Origin: Epinephelus fuscoguttatus
Taxonomy: Eukaryota; Chordata; Actinopteri; Perciformes; Serranidae
NCBI RefSeq assembly: GCF_011397635.1
Contig: NC_064771.1
Coordinates: 18,353,379-18,417,378, forward strand
Reading direction: 5' to 3'
Length of the DNA: 64,000 nt
The position numbers were made by a program, and so were the translations under genes. Of the stretch, positions 39,901-49,944 are shown in pieces (positions within the stretch are counted from its first letter, which is position 1; each line of letters starts with the position of its first letter). A model generated the notes under the pieces. That model was not told the DNA's origin. It saw only the letters and a list, made by a program, of their open reading frames with translations, and searched no databases.

Positions 39901-40817
39901 GAAACAATAAGAAACTCATACATAACACTCACAGTATGTCCCCACTGCAGTTCTTATTTCTTCCTTACTATCAGTTTGCTTCCTGTCATGCTAACACAGT
40001 CACTTTGACTCTCCGCTGTCCTCAGCACGGCATTGTCCCCATTGTGGAGCCTGAGATCCTCCCTGATGGTGACCATGACCTGAAGCGCTGCCAGTACGTC
40101 ACTGAGAAAGTCTTGGCTGCCGTCTACAAGGCACTGTCCGACCACCATGTCTACCTGGAGGGCACCCTGCTCAAGCCCAACATGGTTACCCCCGGACACT
40201 CCTCCTCACACAAGTACAGCAACCAGGAGATTGCCATGGCCACTGTGACTGCCCTGCACTGTGCCCCTGCAGTCCCTGGTGAGCTGGATGTGCACAATAC
40301 TCTTGACATGCACACATTTGCAAACTTTGCAGACACAATTCTGTACAGTATTCACTCACATGTCTACAGAAATGCATTGCTAAACTCTCATGCTCTTCCT
40401 GTACAGGCATTACTTTCCTGTCTGGTGGCCAGAGTGAGGAGGAAGCCTCTATCAATCTGAACGCCATGAACCAGTGCCCTCTGCACAGGCCCTGGGCCCT
40501 GACCTTCTCATACGGCCGTGCCCTGCAGGCCTCTGCCCTCAAAGCATGGGCCGGCAAGAAGGAGAATGGAAAGGCATGCCAGGATGAGTTCATCAAGAGG
40601 GCTCTGGTACGTGTGAATATAAATAGAAATGTTTCTTTTTTACACATATGCTGCGGTAGAGAACAATATGAACTGTAAGCACTGTATTGTGCATTCAGTA
40701 ATGCTGTTGTTTTATCTCTTACAGGCTAACAGCCAGGCCTGTGTGGGCAAATATGTGTCTGCTGGAGGCAGCACTGCTGGCGGAGAGTCACTGTTTGTGG
40801 CCAACCACGCTTATTAA
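36997..40817 (+). CDS. aldoa: Fructose-bisphosphate aldolase A (first set of 3' exons)
   Basis: This is the glycolytic class I aldolase, splitting fructose-1,6-bisphosphate into two triose phosphates in the cytosol. Coding exons: 36997-37108, 37440-37706, 37804-37964, 40026-40278, 40407-40606, 40725-40817; total 1,086 bases, 361 residues. Landmarks: [16 protein letters not shown] start, [38 protein letters not shown], the Schiff-base lysine in [25 protein letters not shown] and the C-terminal NHAY that vertebrate isozymes need for full activity. The A type is favoured by the N terminus and overall match to fish muscle aldolase. Oddity: near 40256-40268 two small deletions change the usual [11 protein letters not shown] to LHCAPAVPG while keeping the frame. 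A poly(A) signal lies at 41146-41151. The intron before exon 40026 holds a LINE tail and a minisatellite. Confidence 0.95.
38035..38350 (-). mobile_element. LINE 3'-end fragment with (GGCAA)n tail
   Basis: GGCAAGGCAAGGCAAG is followed by TTTATTTGTATAGCACAATT and GGTAATTCAAAGTGCTTTAC, the inverted 3' end of a widespread fish LINE type. It sits in the aldolase intron before exon 40026. The left breakpoint of the 5.2-kb tandem duplication falls inside it, near 38205. Confidence 0.7.
38488..39310. repeat. ~20-bp minisatellite in the aldolase intron (copy 1)
   Basis: Diverged units of 19-21 bases, typically GACTACAAAGAGACACAAAAT with variants (GACCAC, GACAAC, GACATA). The array is followed by an A tract at 39326-39343. 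Because many units are 21 bases and lack stops on the minus strand, long hydrophobic open frames appear there; they are not genes. Confidence 0.92.
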
Positions 40818-41145
40818 GCATGGACACTCACCGTTTCACTTTCCACCTTCTCCCCGCCACATTACGTCACCATGGAAACATCCTCGTTGGCTCCACCTAT
40901 GAAACTGCTACTGAACAACAGCCCTTCAATAGCATATTGGTAGAAAGTGAAGGGGGGGAAACTTCCACTTGTGTTGTTGGTACAGCAAGGAGATTCGGAA
41001 AAAATGTTCTGCCTCCATTCCCTTACCTTTTATTTTTAAAAACTTTTTCAGGTGAAGATTCCACACTCTTTTACATGACTTGTACTATTTTATTCCTTGG
41101 TCTGATTCCATCAAGTGCAGTATATGTTTTATACTGGTACCATGG

Positions 41146-41151
41146 AATAAA
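41146..41151 (+). terminator. Poly(A) signal, aldolase A copy 1
   Basis: AATAAA in CATGGAATAAAGTC, about 330 bases past the stop codon. The same site is repeated at 46375-46380 in the duplicate. Confidence 0.8.
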
Positions 41152-41227
41152 GTCTTTACCCTAACATGTTGCTTTACTTCCTTTTTGTGTCTTTGTAGAA
41201 CATTATTGTATATCTGCAAAGCTAACA

Positions 41228-43396
41228 AATGACTACAAAGACACATAATGACTACAAAGAGACATATAATGACTACAAAGAGACACATAATGACTACAAA
41301 GAGACATAATGATTACAAAGAGACACATAATGACTACAAAGAGACACAAAATGACTACAAAGAGACATAATGATTACAAAGAGACACATAATGACTACAA
41401 AGAGACACAAAATGACTACAAAGAGACACATAATGACTACAAAGAGACATAATGATTACAAAGAGACACAAAATGACTACAAAGATACATAATGACTACA
41501 AAGAGACACATAATGACTACAAAGAGACACAAAATGACTACAAAGACACATAATGACTACAAAGAGACATAATGACTACAAAGAGGCACAAAATGACTAC
41601 AAAGACACATAATGACTACAAAGAGACACATAATGACTACAAAGAGACACAAAATGATTACATAGACACATAATGACTACAAAGACACATAATGACTACA
41701 AAGACACATAATGACTACAAAGAGACACATAATGACTACAAAGACACATAATGACTACAAAGACACATAATGACTACAAAGAGACACATAATGACTACAA
41801 AGAGACATAATGACTACAAAGAGACATAATGATTACAAAGAGACACAAAATGACTACAACGACACATAATGACTACAAAGAGACACAAAATGACTACAAA
41901 GAGACACACAATGACTACAAAGAGACATAATGACTACAAAGAGACACATAATGACTACAAAGAGACACAAAATGACTACAAAGACACATAATGACTACAA
42001 AGAGACACAAAATGACTACAAAGACACATAATGACTACAAAGAGACATGATTACAAAGAGACACATAATGACTACAAAGACACATAATGACTACAAAGAG
42101 ACACAAAATGACTACAAAGAGACACATAATGACTACAAAGAGACATAATGATTACAAAGAGACATATAATGACTACAAAGAGACACAAAATTACTACAAA
42201 GACACATAATGACTACAAAGAGACACATAATGACTACAAAGACACATAAAATGACAACAGAGACACAAAATAACAACAAAGAGACACAAAATAACAACAA
42301 AAAGACACAAAATGACCACAAAGAGACATAAAATGACTACAAAGACACATACAATGACTACAGAGATACAAAATAACAACAAAGAGACACAAAATGACTA
42401 CAAAGAGACACAAAATGACCACAAAGAGACATAAAATGACTACAAAGGGACATAATGACTACAAAGAGACATAATGATTACAAAGAGACACAAAATGACT
42501 ACAAAGACACATAATGACTACAAAGAGACACAAAATGACTACAAAGAGACACATGACTACAAAGAGACATAATGACTACAAAGAGACACATAATGACTAC
42601 AAAGAGACACAAAATTACTACAAAGACACATAATGACTACAAAGAGACACATAATGACTACAAAGAGACACAAAATGACTACAAAGACACATAATGACTA
42701 CAAAGAGACATAATGATTACAAAGAGACACAAAATGACTACAAAGACACATAATGACTACAAAGAGACACAAAATGACTACAAAGACACATAATGACTAC
42801 AAAGAGACATAATGATTACAAAGAGACACATAATGAGTACAAAGAGACACAAAATTACTACAAAGACACATAATGACGACAAAGAGACACATAATGACTA
42901 CAAAGACACATAAAATGACAACAGAGACACAAAATAACAACAAAGAGACACAAAATAACAACAAAGAGACACAAAATGAATACAAAGACACATAATGACT
43001 ACAAAGAGACACATAATGACTACAAAGAGACATAAAATGACTACAAAGAGACATAATGATTACAAAGAGACACAAAATGACTACAAAGAGACACATAATG
43101 ACTACAAAGAGACATAATGATTACAAAGAGACACATAATGACTACAGAGACACAAAATAACAACAAAGAGACACAAAATGACTACAAAGAGACATAATGA
43201 TTACAAAGAGACACATAATGACTACAGAGACACAAAATAACAACAAAGAGACACAAAATGACTACAAAGAGACACATAATGACTACGAAGAGACAGAACT
43301 TGACCACAACGAGACATAAATGCATAGGAAAAACAGAAAATGACTACAAAGAGACCCAAAATTACTACAAAGACACAGAAAATGACCCTAAAGGGA
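41228..43396. repeat. ~20-bp minisatellite between the two aldolase 3' halves
   Basis: About 2.17 kb of the same unit family, here mostly GACTACAAAGAGACACATAAT (21 bases) alternating with 19-base GACTACAAAGACACATAAT. Higher-order repetition is visible: blocks such as 42133-42300 recur around 42800-42970. It begins within 80 bases of the aldolase poly(A) signal. Confidence 0.95.
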
Positions 43397-43687
43397 CACT
43401 ATATAATAATAAAAACAGGCTCAATACATTGAACAGTCAGGATAAGAAAAGAAGTAGAATAATAAAAGGCATAAATCAGCAGTGTGTAGTTAAAAAGTAC
43501 GGGCAGTAGAATACAGCAGGTAAGTATTTAATCTAAGTATACAATGGTGGATCTTCCTGTAGGCCACATATGCAGCTGCCTAGGGTGCCACTGGGGAGGA
43601 GGGGGGCTGGGGGAAGCCGAAAATGACAGTGGCCTCCACCTGCAAAATGTCACTCAGACACATACTGACCAGGGGGAGACTCAATAT

Positions 43688-44560
43688 AGACACAGAGAGA
43701 CATAGAATGACTACAAAAGACAGAAAATAACTAGAAAGAGATGCAAAATGACTACAAAGAGACATGAACAACCACAAAATGACAGAAAATGACCCACAAG
43801 TAGACACAGTTGACTACAGAAGGACAGAAAATAACTACAACAAGACACAAAAGGACATAAAATGGCTACATAGAGACACAAAATGACTTCCAAAAGAGGA
43901 AATAACCAAAAGAGACACAAAATAACCACAAAGGGATACAAAATGAACACAAAGAGAAACTAATGATCTAATGATGACAAAGAGACACATAATGACTACA
44001 AAGACACATAAAATGACTCCAAAGAGACACAAAATGACTACAAAATGACAGAAAATGACCACAAAGACACATAAAATGACTATAAAGAGACACAAAATGA
44101 CTACAGAATGACAGAAAATGACCACAGAGAGACATAAAATGACTTTAAAGAGACACAAAATGACTTAAAAGAGACACAAATTGACTACAAAGACACATAA
44201 AATGACTACAGACACAAAATGACTACAAAGACACATAAAATGACTACAGAGACACATAAAATGACTACAAAGAGACACAAAATGACAACAAAAAGACACA
44301 AAATGACCACAAAGAGACATAAAATGACTACAAAGACACATAAAATGACTACAGAGATACAAAATAACAACAAAGAGACACAAAATGACTACAAAGAGAC
44401 ACAAAATGACCACAAAGAGACATAAAATGACTACAAAGGGACATATGACAACAAAGAGACATAAAATGACTACAAAGATACACAAAATAACTACAAAGAA
44501 ACAATAAATGACAACAACAAGACACAAAATGACTACAAAGAGATGAAAAATTATTACAAA
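43688..44560. repeat. ~20-bp minisatellite upstream of the duplicated aldolase exons (copy 2)
   Basis: This is the counterpart of 38488-39310 in the second copy of the duplication, with the same flanks (GGGGGAGACTCAATATAGAC on the left, an A tract at 44583-44596 on the right). Unit gains and losses differ between the copies. Confidence 0.92.
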
Positions 44561-45243
44561 AGGGGCAAAACAATCACAGACCAAAAAAAAAAAAAAAGAA
44601 CAAAGCAATTAAAAAATGAGGGGAAAAAAAGAGACACGAGAGACTAAACAACCAACCCAGTCACATTGTTGGATTTTTCAGTGGCCTCAAAACCTTCAGT
44701 TGCACTGTTGTGATGTGTCATGACAAACTTGGTTTTGGGCCTATCTTTAATGTTGCCACCATGTCACTGACTTCCTGTGTGGGTCATTGGGTGGAGCTGA
44801 TAAGGTATCAAAACAGTGTGAACTTACAAAACCTCTGAAGCAATTTAATGTGAATGTTTCTGCACTGTTGAAAGATATGTTACCTCTCACTGTGATACTT
44901 GCACAACGATTTCAGTATGTTGCAGATAATAATTCAAGGTGATTCAAAATTCCATTAGGACTCTTTATACCAAAAAATCAAATATTTTACATTTATCTAT
45001 TTTTACAGTAAATTAAGAAATGAGTGTTCAAAGTGTTGATTTATTAAGTCCTGCTGTGATTTAATGAACATACACTTAATAAAACCTCTTCAAATCTGGA
45101 CCAGGTTTAGAAACCACAGAAACAATAAGAAACTCATACATAACACTCACAGTATGTCCCCACTGCAGTTCTTATTTCTTCCTTACTATCAGTTTGCTTC
45201 CTGTCATGCTAACACAGTCACTTTGACTCTCCGCTGTCCTCAG

Positions 45244-46041
45244 CACGGCATTGTCCCCATTGTGGAGCCTGAGATCCTCCCTGATGGTGACCATGACCTG
45301 AAGCGCTGCCAGTACATCACTGAGAAAGTCTTGGCTGCCGTCTACAAGGCACTGTCCGACCACCATGTCTACCTGGAGGGCACCCTGCTCAAGCCCAACA
45401 TGGTTACCCCCGGACACTCCTCCTCACACAAGTACAGCAACCAGGAGATTGCCATGGCCACTGTGACTGCCCTGCGCCGCACTGTGCCCCCTGCAGTCCC
45501 TGGTGAGCTGGATGTGCACAATACTCTTGACATGCACACATTTGCAAACTTTGCAGACACAATTCTGTACGGTATTCACTCACATGTCTACAGAAATGCA
45601 TTGCTAAACTCTCATGCTCTTCCTGTACAGGCATTACTTTCCTGTCTGGTGGCCAGAGTGAGGAGGAAGCCTCTATCAATCTGAACGCCATGAACCAGTG
45701 CCCTCTGCACAGGCCCTGGGCCCTGACCTTCTCATACGGCCGTGCCCTGCAGGCCTCTGCCCTCAAAGCATGGGCCGGCAAGAAGGAGAATGGAAAGGCA
45801 TGCCAGGATGAGTTCATCAAGAGGGCTCTGGTACGTGTGAATATAAATAGAAATGTTTCTTTTTTACACATATGCTGCGGTAGAGAACAATATGAACTGT
45901 AAGCACTGTATTGTGCATTCAGTAATGCTGTTGTTTTATCTCTTACAGGCTAACAGCCAGGCCTGTGTGGGCAAATATGTGTCTGCTGGAGGCAGCACTG
46001 CTGGCGGAGAGTCACTGTTTGTGGCCAACCACGCTTATTAA
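45244..46041 (+). pseudogene. aldoa (partial copy): Duplicated last three coding exons of aldolase A, without 5' exons
   Basis: Exons 45244-45502, 45631-45830 and 45949-46041 match 40026-40278, 40407-40606 and 40725-40817, with splice sites, frame and stop intact. They encode [13 protein letters not shown], the active-site lysine ([13 protein letters not shown]), the usual [11 protein letters not shown] that copy 1 has lost, and NHAY. A Val in CQYVTEK is Ile here. No start exon or promoter lies between the copies, so these exons can be expressed only by splicing past copy 1. Joined to the upstream exons they would give the normal 363-residue length. The copy may be an alternative 3' end, a dead duplicate or an assembly artefact from two haplotypes. 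Confidence 0.88.
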
Positions 46042-46374
46042 GCATGGACACTCACCTTTACACTTTCCACCTTCTCCCCGCCACATTACGTCACCATGGA
46101 AACATCCTCGTTGGCTCCACCTATGAAACTGCTACTGAACAACAGCCCTTCAATAGCATATTGGTAGAAAGTGAAGGGGGGGAAACTTCCACTTGTGTTG
46201 TTGGTACAGCAAGGAGATTCGGAAAAAAATGTTCTGCCTCCATTCCCTTACCTTTTATTTTTAAAAACTTTTTTTCAGGTGAAGATTCCCACACTCTTTT
46301 TACATGACTTGTACTATTTTATTCCTTGGTCTGATTCCATCAAGTGCAGTATATGTTTTATACTGGTACCATGG

Positions 46375-46380
46375 AATAAA
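46375..46380 (+). terminator. Poly(A) signal, aldolase A copy 2
   Basis: AATAAA in ATGGAATAAAGTC, the duplicate of 41146-41151. Confidence 0.75.
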
Positions 46381-46457
46381 GTCTTTACCCTAACATGTTG
46401 CTTTACTTCCTTTTTGTGTCTTTGTAGAACATTATTGTATATCTGCAAAGCTAACAA

Positions 46458-46870
46458 ATGACTACAAAGACACATAATGACTACAAAAAGACACATAATG
46501 ACTACAAAGAGACATATAATGACTACAAAGAGACATAATGACTACAAAAAGACATAATGATTACAAAGAGACACATAATGACTACAAAGAGACATAATGA
46601 CTACAAAAAGACATAATGATTACAAAGAGACACATAATGACTACAAAGAGACATAAAATGACTACAAAGAGACACATAATGACTACGAAGAGACAGAACT
46701 TGACCACAACGAGACTTAAATGCATAGGAAAAACAGAAAATGACTACAAAGAGACCCAAAATTACTACAAAGACACAGAAAATGATCCTAAAGGGACACT
46801 AAATGACTACAAAGAGACATAAAATGACTAAAGAGACACAAAATTACCAGAAAATGACATGAAATGACCA
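46458..46870. repeat. ~20-bp minisatellite downstream of aldolase copy 2
   Basis: About 20 units of the same family as 41228-43396. The distal part (46660-46800, with GACTACGAAGAGACAGAACT) matches 43270-43400 closely, showing that both arrays share one distal end. Confidence 0.92.
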
Positions 46871-46942
46871 CAAGTGCAGTATATGGTTTATACTGGTCCC
46901 ATAACATGTTGCTTTACTTTTTTTTGAGTCTTTGTAGAACAT
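46871..46942 (+). repeat. Third, truncated copy of the aldolase 3' UTR end
   Basis: CAAGTGCAGTATATGGTTTA, then TACTGGTCCCATAACATGTT and GAGTCTTTGTAGAACAT match 41112-41202 and its duplicate. About 20 bases including the AATAAA are deleted. The array is therefore bracketed by UTR sequence on both sides. Confidence 0.8.
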
Positions 46943-47500
46943 GAGAGTCAGTGTAGCTTTCAAACATCATTAGAGCTTTACTCATCAGAAAACACCTTGA
47001 TCAGATCCACAGTTAAGTTTGTCTCTTTAAGGGCATGGCTGTTTGTTCTGCTGGCACTTGGATAACTGGTGGAAAGAGAAAAGTGAGCATCATCATCCAC
47101 CAAGTCATAACTTGCAGATGGCTTATAGCTCCACTGAGTGGCCTGATATGGCCAGCCTACTGGCACATTGTCTGTCAATAGACCCTTCCTTAACAAATGT
47201 TGGGTTGGACATGTTTGGCCCTAAAGCCCAGTTCAGACCACAGATTTGCGATGAGCTGAGACATGCAACTGCTTGCAATGCACTGTTCTGCAACGTTCTA
47301 AAAACCTGATGGTTCACACCAATGCAACTAGATGAGATGCTGTATCATCTCCATGCAACAACTCTCTGCAGCTCGACTCTGCAACTTTGCAGCTTGTACA
47401 GGCTTATTTTGTGGCTGAACAGAAATTGTAGCTTCATAAAATATGAATGAGGACAGTGATAGTGAGATGCATTTTGAAAAACAGAAATAAAACTAGCATT
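46943..47500. other. Intergenic sequence with a transposon-like patch
   Basis: No gene is seen. The patch at 47220-47345 (AAAGCCCAGTTCAGACCACA onward, TGCAACTAGATGAGATGC) resembles the end of a fish DNA transposon, but its other end was not found. Confidence 0.4.
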
Positions 47501-47502
47501 TA

Positions 47503-49942
47503 CAGTTTTTACCCGTTGCTTGAACACGTTTTGAACTTGGCTCATTGTGTCAAAACTCAACACACAAGCAAATAAGACACAACACTGGGAAATAAACCAT
47601 TCACATCTATGTCAAATTGAAACTCTGCTATCAAAACCTAACAATCCTTTGTCAAAATGTCACTCTGATGACAAAATGATATCCACTTACATCATATGAA
47701 TACACTTTCAGATCAGCAGCAACACACTAGTCTACTTTATATAAAACACTGCAGTCTTTTGTTTTCACTGTTTTTATTCAGTTCCACAGAAGGCATGTTT
47801 TCACAGCAACCAAAAAATGAAATACTCAATTCAAAATCATTACATTACAGTAGTGTATTTTACAGTACAGTAAATTCAGTTAAAGCAAAAATAAAACAAA
47901 AATAAAACAAACAATACACTACTGTAAACACAGAAAAACACAATTGTGTGCAAGTGGGCTTATGGATCCTGCCGTCTGTTGGGGTCTGGCCACAGGATCT
48001 CATCAACATCACAAGCAATGTCTTCTCTCGCTAAGCATTGGGAAAAATATCCCCTTGTGAATCCATCCCTGGATTGACCTTACTTCAGTGTCTCCGCAGG
48101 CCTGTTCCATTGCCTGCAGAAGAGGCATACGGGCATGTGGTTGGGGGTCACATACGAACCATCTCCAAGTGGAAAAGAATTCCTCTATAGGATTTAGAAA
48201 TGGCGAGTAAGGGGGCAAGTACATAACTTCAAATTGATCATGGTTGGTGAACCAGTACTGGACCAGAGCAGTCCGATGGAAACTAACATTATCCCAGACA
48301 ACAACAAACCTGGGCTGCTCTGGTCTATCCTGTACAACTGCATCATGAAGTGCATCTAGAAATGTGATTATGTGTTGTGCATTATAGGGACCCAGTTTGG
48401 TGCAGTAGCCATCGAAGACTTATGGCGGCACACAATGTGATATTTCCCCCGTGCTGCCCCGGGGCGTGCACAATTGCCCTTTGGCCAATTATATTACGTC
48501 CCCGTTGTCTGTTTTTGCTAAGGTTGAATCCAGCCTCGTCAATGTAAATACATTCATGAGGCTGGGCAGCTCCATCCATGTCCAAGATTCTCTGTAACAA
48601 AAAATACATATTGTGGATGGCTTTACTCAAAGCACACAACTACACTACGACACATACAGAACTGCCCCACCCCACCACACAGGTACCTGTGTAGCTTTCT
48701 GAATGTATCTATGTGGTACTGATCCAGTGGTACATATTCAGCCGTTACTGGACTGCACCCATTCTGTATTGTAAATGTAAAGGACTGTGACACTTACCTG
48801 TACATATTCATGTCGAAGTTCCTTGACCCTGACACCGTTCCTCTCAAATGGGATGAATTGCTTCATGGTCATGTTGTGCTTTACCAAGATGCGTCCGATA
48901 GTGGTAATGCTTACTCGATTTATGTTGTTGAATACTTGCCTATCTGCAAGTATTTGTTGCTGTAGCTGGTGGAGACAGATTGCATTGTTTGCTCTGACTA
49001 GGTTCACTATGGTAAGTTCCTGCTGTTGGGTGAGCAGGCGTTGGCGTCCACCCCCAGTAGGTCTTCTAGCCATTCTGTAGAAAAATGGAACCACAAATTG
49101 TTATTGTTTGCTCCTTTTTTACAGTACTGTATATAACTGTACTTTACTGTATTTACCATACACAGTACTGAAACATCTCAACACGTTATCACGGTACGTT
49201 TCACAAAACTACCACTTTTGTTCGAAAAGGAGCTTTAGCCACCCTGCAATACAGTACATGTGATACGGTAACGTGATACGATACAGTACTGTAAATACTC
49301 TAGATACAGTCTGAGTAGAGTAGAGAGCTGAAGACATACCTGTTTTCCAGTCGGAATGTCCTTATTATGGATGAAACGGTGAAACGGCTTAGATTAGGGT
49401 GGACCCTCTTCCCTCATGGTCAGGCCATGGTTTATGACATGGTCCACCGAAGTTGCTCTTATGTCATCCAAAATAATGGTCCTTGCATGGCCTCTTCGAC
49501 CACGTCCTCCTCTCTCTCTCTCTCTCTCTGTCTTCTTCTTCCTCTGCCTCTAGCTCTCCCTGCCTCCATGCTTGCAAAGTTCTCAAAATGGCTTAGGTAA
49601 CTGAGGCCTTTTTGTAGCTGGCTGATTGGTGTTCAGTTTTGTAAGTAAGTATTTTCAGTTAACCAATGTGTGTTGTATTTTGAATAGATGTGTTTTCCCA
49701 ATGGTACCCTGAGATTTCATTTTTGAACTAAGTGTCTTATGTATGAAATAGTGTGTAGTGTGCAGGAGCAAGTGTGTTGCAGAAAGGAGCAAGTGTGTTA
49801 CAGAATTGCAACTAAAGTGCAAAGCAGCGCATTTGTTTAAGGTATGGTTACACTTTGTTTAAGGTATAGTAACAACAACTTCAAGTTATGTTACTTTGGT
49901 TTAAGCATGTGTCTATAGTGTTCAAGCAATGGGTAAAAACTG
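47503..49942 (-). mobile_element. Tc1/mariner-superfamily (IS630-like) transposon
   Basis: Inverted ends of about 25 bases: CAGTTTTTACCCGTTGCTTG at 47503 and the complement of CAAGCAATGGGTAAAAACTG ending at 49942. TA lies on each side (47501-47502, 49943-49944). The element is 2,440 bp and carries the transposase at 48009-49073 on the minus strand. A (CT)n run lies at 49508-49529. The superfamily follows from the TA duplication plus the DDE transposase. Confidence 0.88.
48009..49073 (-). pseudogene. DDE transposase of the IS630/Tc1 superfamily, intron-containing, one frameshift
   Basis: Exon 1 is 48798-49073: MARRPTGGGRQRLL followed by a paired helix-turn-helix region (IVNLVRANNAI, ITTIGRILVKHN). 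It ends ...RHEYVQ at a donor (CAG|GTAAGT). Exon 2 starts at 48591 after TTGTTACAG and continues RILDMDG. The catalytic motifs are present: YIDEAGFN, then VVWDNVSFHR, then YSPFLNPIEEFF with about 35 residues between the second Asp and the Glu. A frameshift near 48420, between LCAAIS and LGPYNAQHIITFL, breaks the frame, so this copy is probably inactive. An intron inside a transposase of this superfamily is less usual. Confidence 0.82.
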
Positions 49943-49944
49943 TA

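Larger units (their letters stand above)
38205..46870 (+). repeat. Head-to-tail duplication of the 3' half of the aldolase A gene
   Basis: The sequence from about 38205 recurs from about 43401 (AAAAACAGGCTCAATACATT at 38211 and 43411). The offset is 5,200 bases at the left and 5,224 at the stop codons. The repeated unit holds a LINE fragment, a minisatellite, unique intron sequence, three coding exons, the 3' UTR and a second minisatellite. The junction near 43400 joins array sequence (AAGGGACACT) to the LINE fragment. At 46790-46800 the same AAGGGACACT continues as array instead, so 43400 is the novel join. Copy 2 lacks about 40 bases near 45022 (compare 39765-39808). The downstream array is about 2.2 kb in copy 1 and 0.4 kb in copy 2. 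Confidence 0.9.

Noticed and set aside
40153-40647. Minus-strand frames opposite the aldolase exons, present twice because of the duplication
   Set aside because: Antisense shadows of highly conserved aldolase codons; the repetition at 45369-45871 is explained by the tandem duplication.
41228-43396. Regular short repeats resembling a CRISPR array
   Set aside because: The units are contiguous with no unique spacers, there are no cas genes, and the context is a eukaryotic gene; it is a minisatellite. The same holds for 6427-6818.
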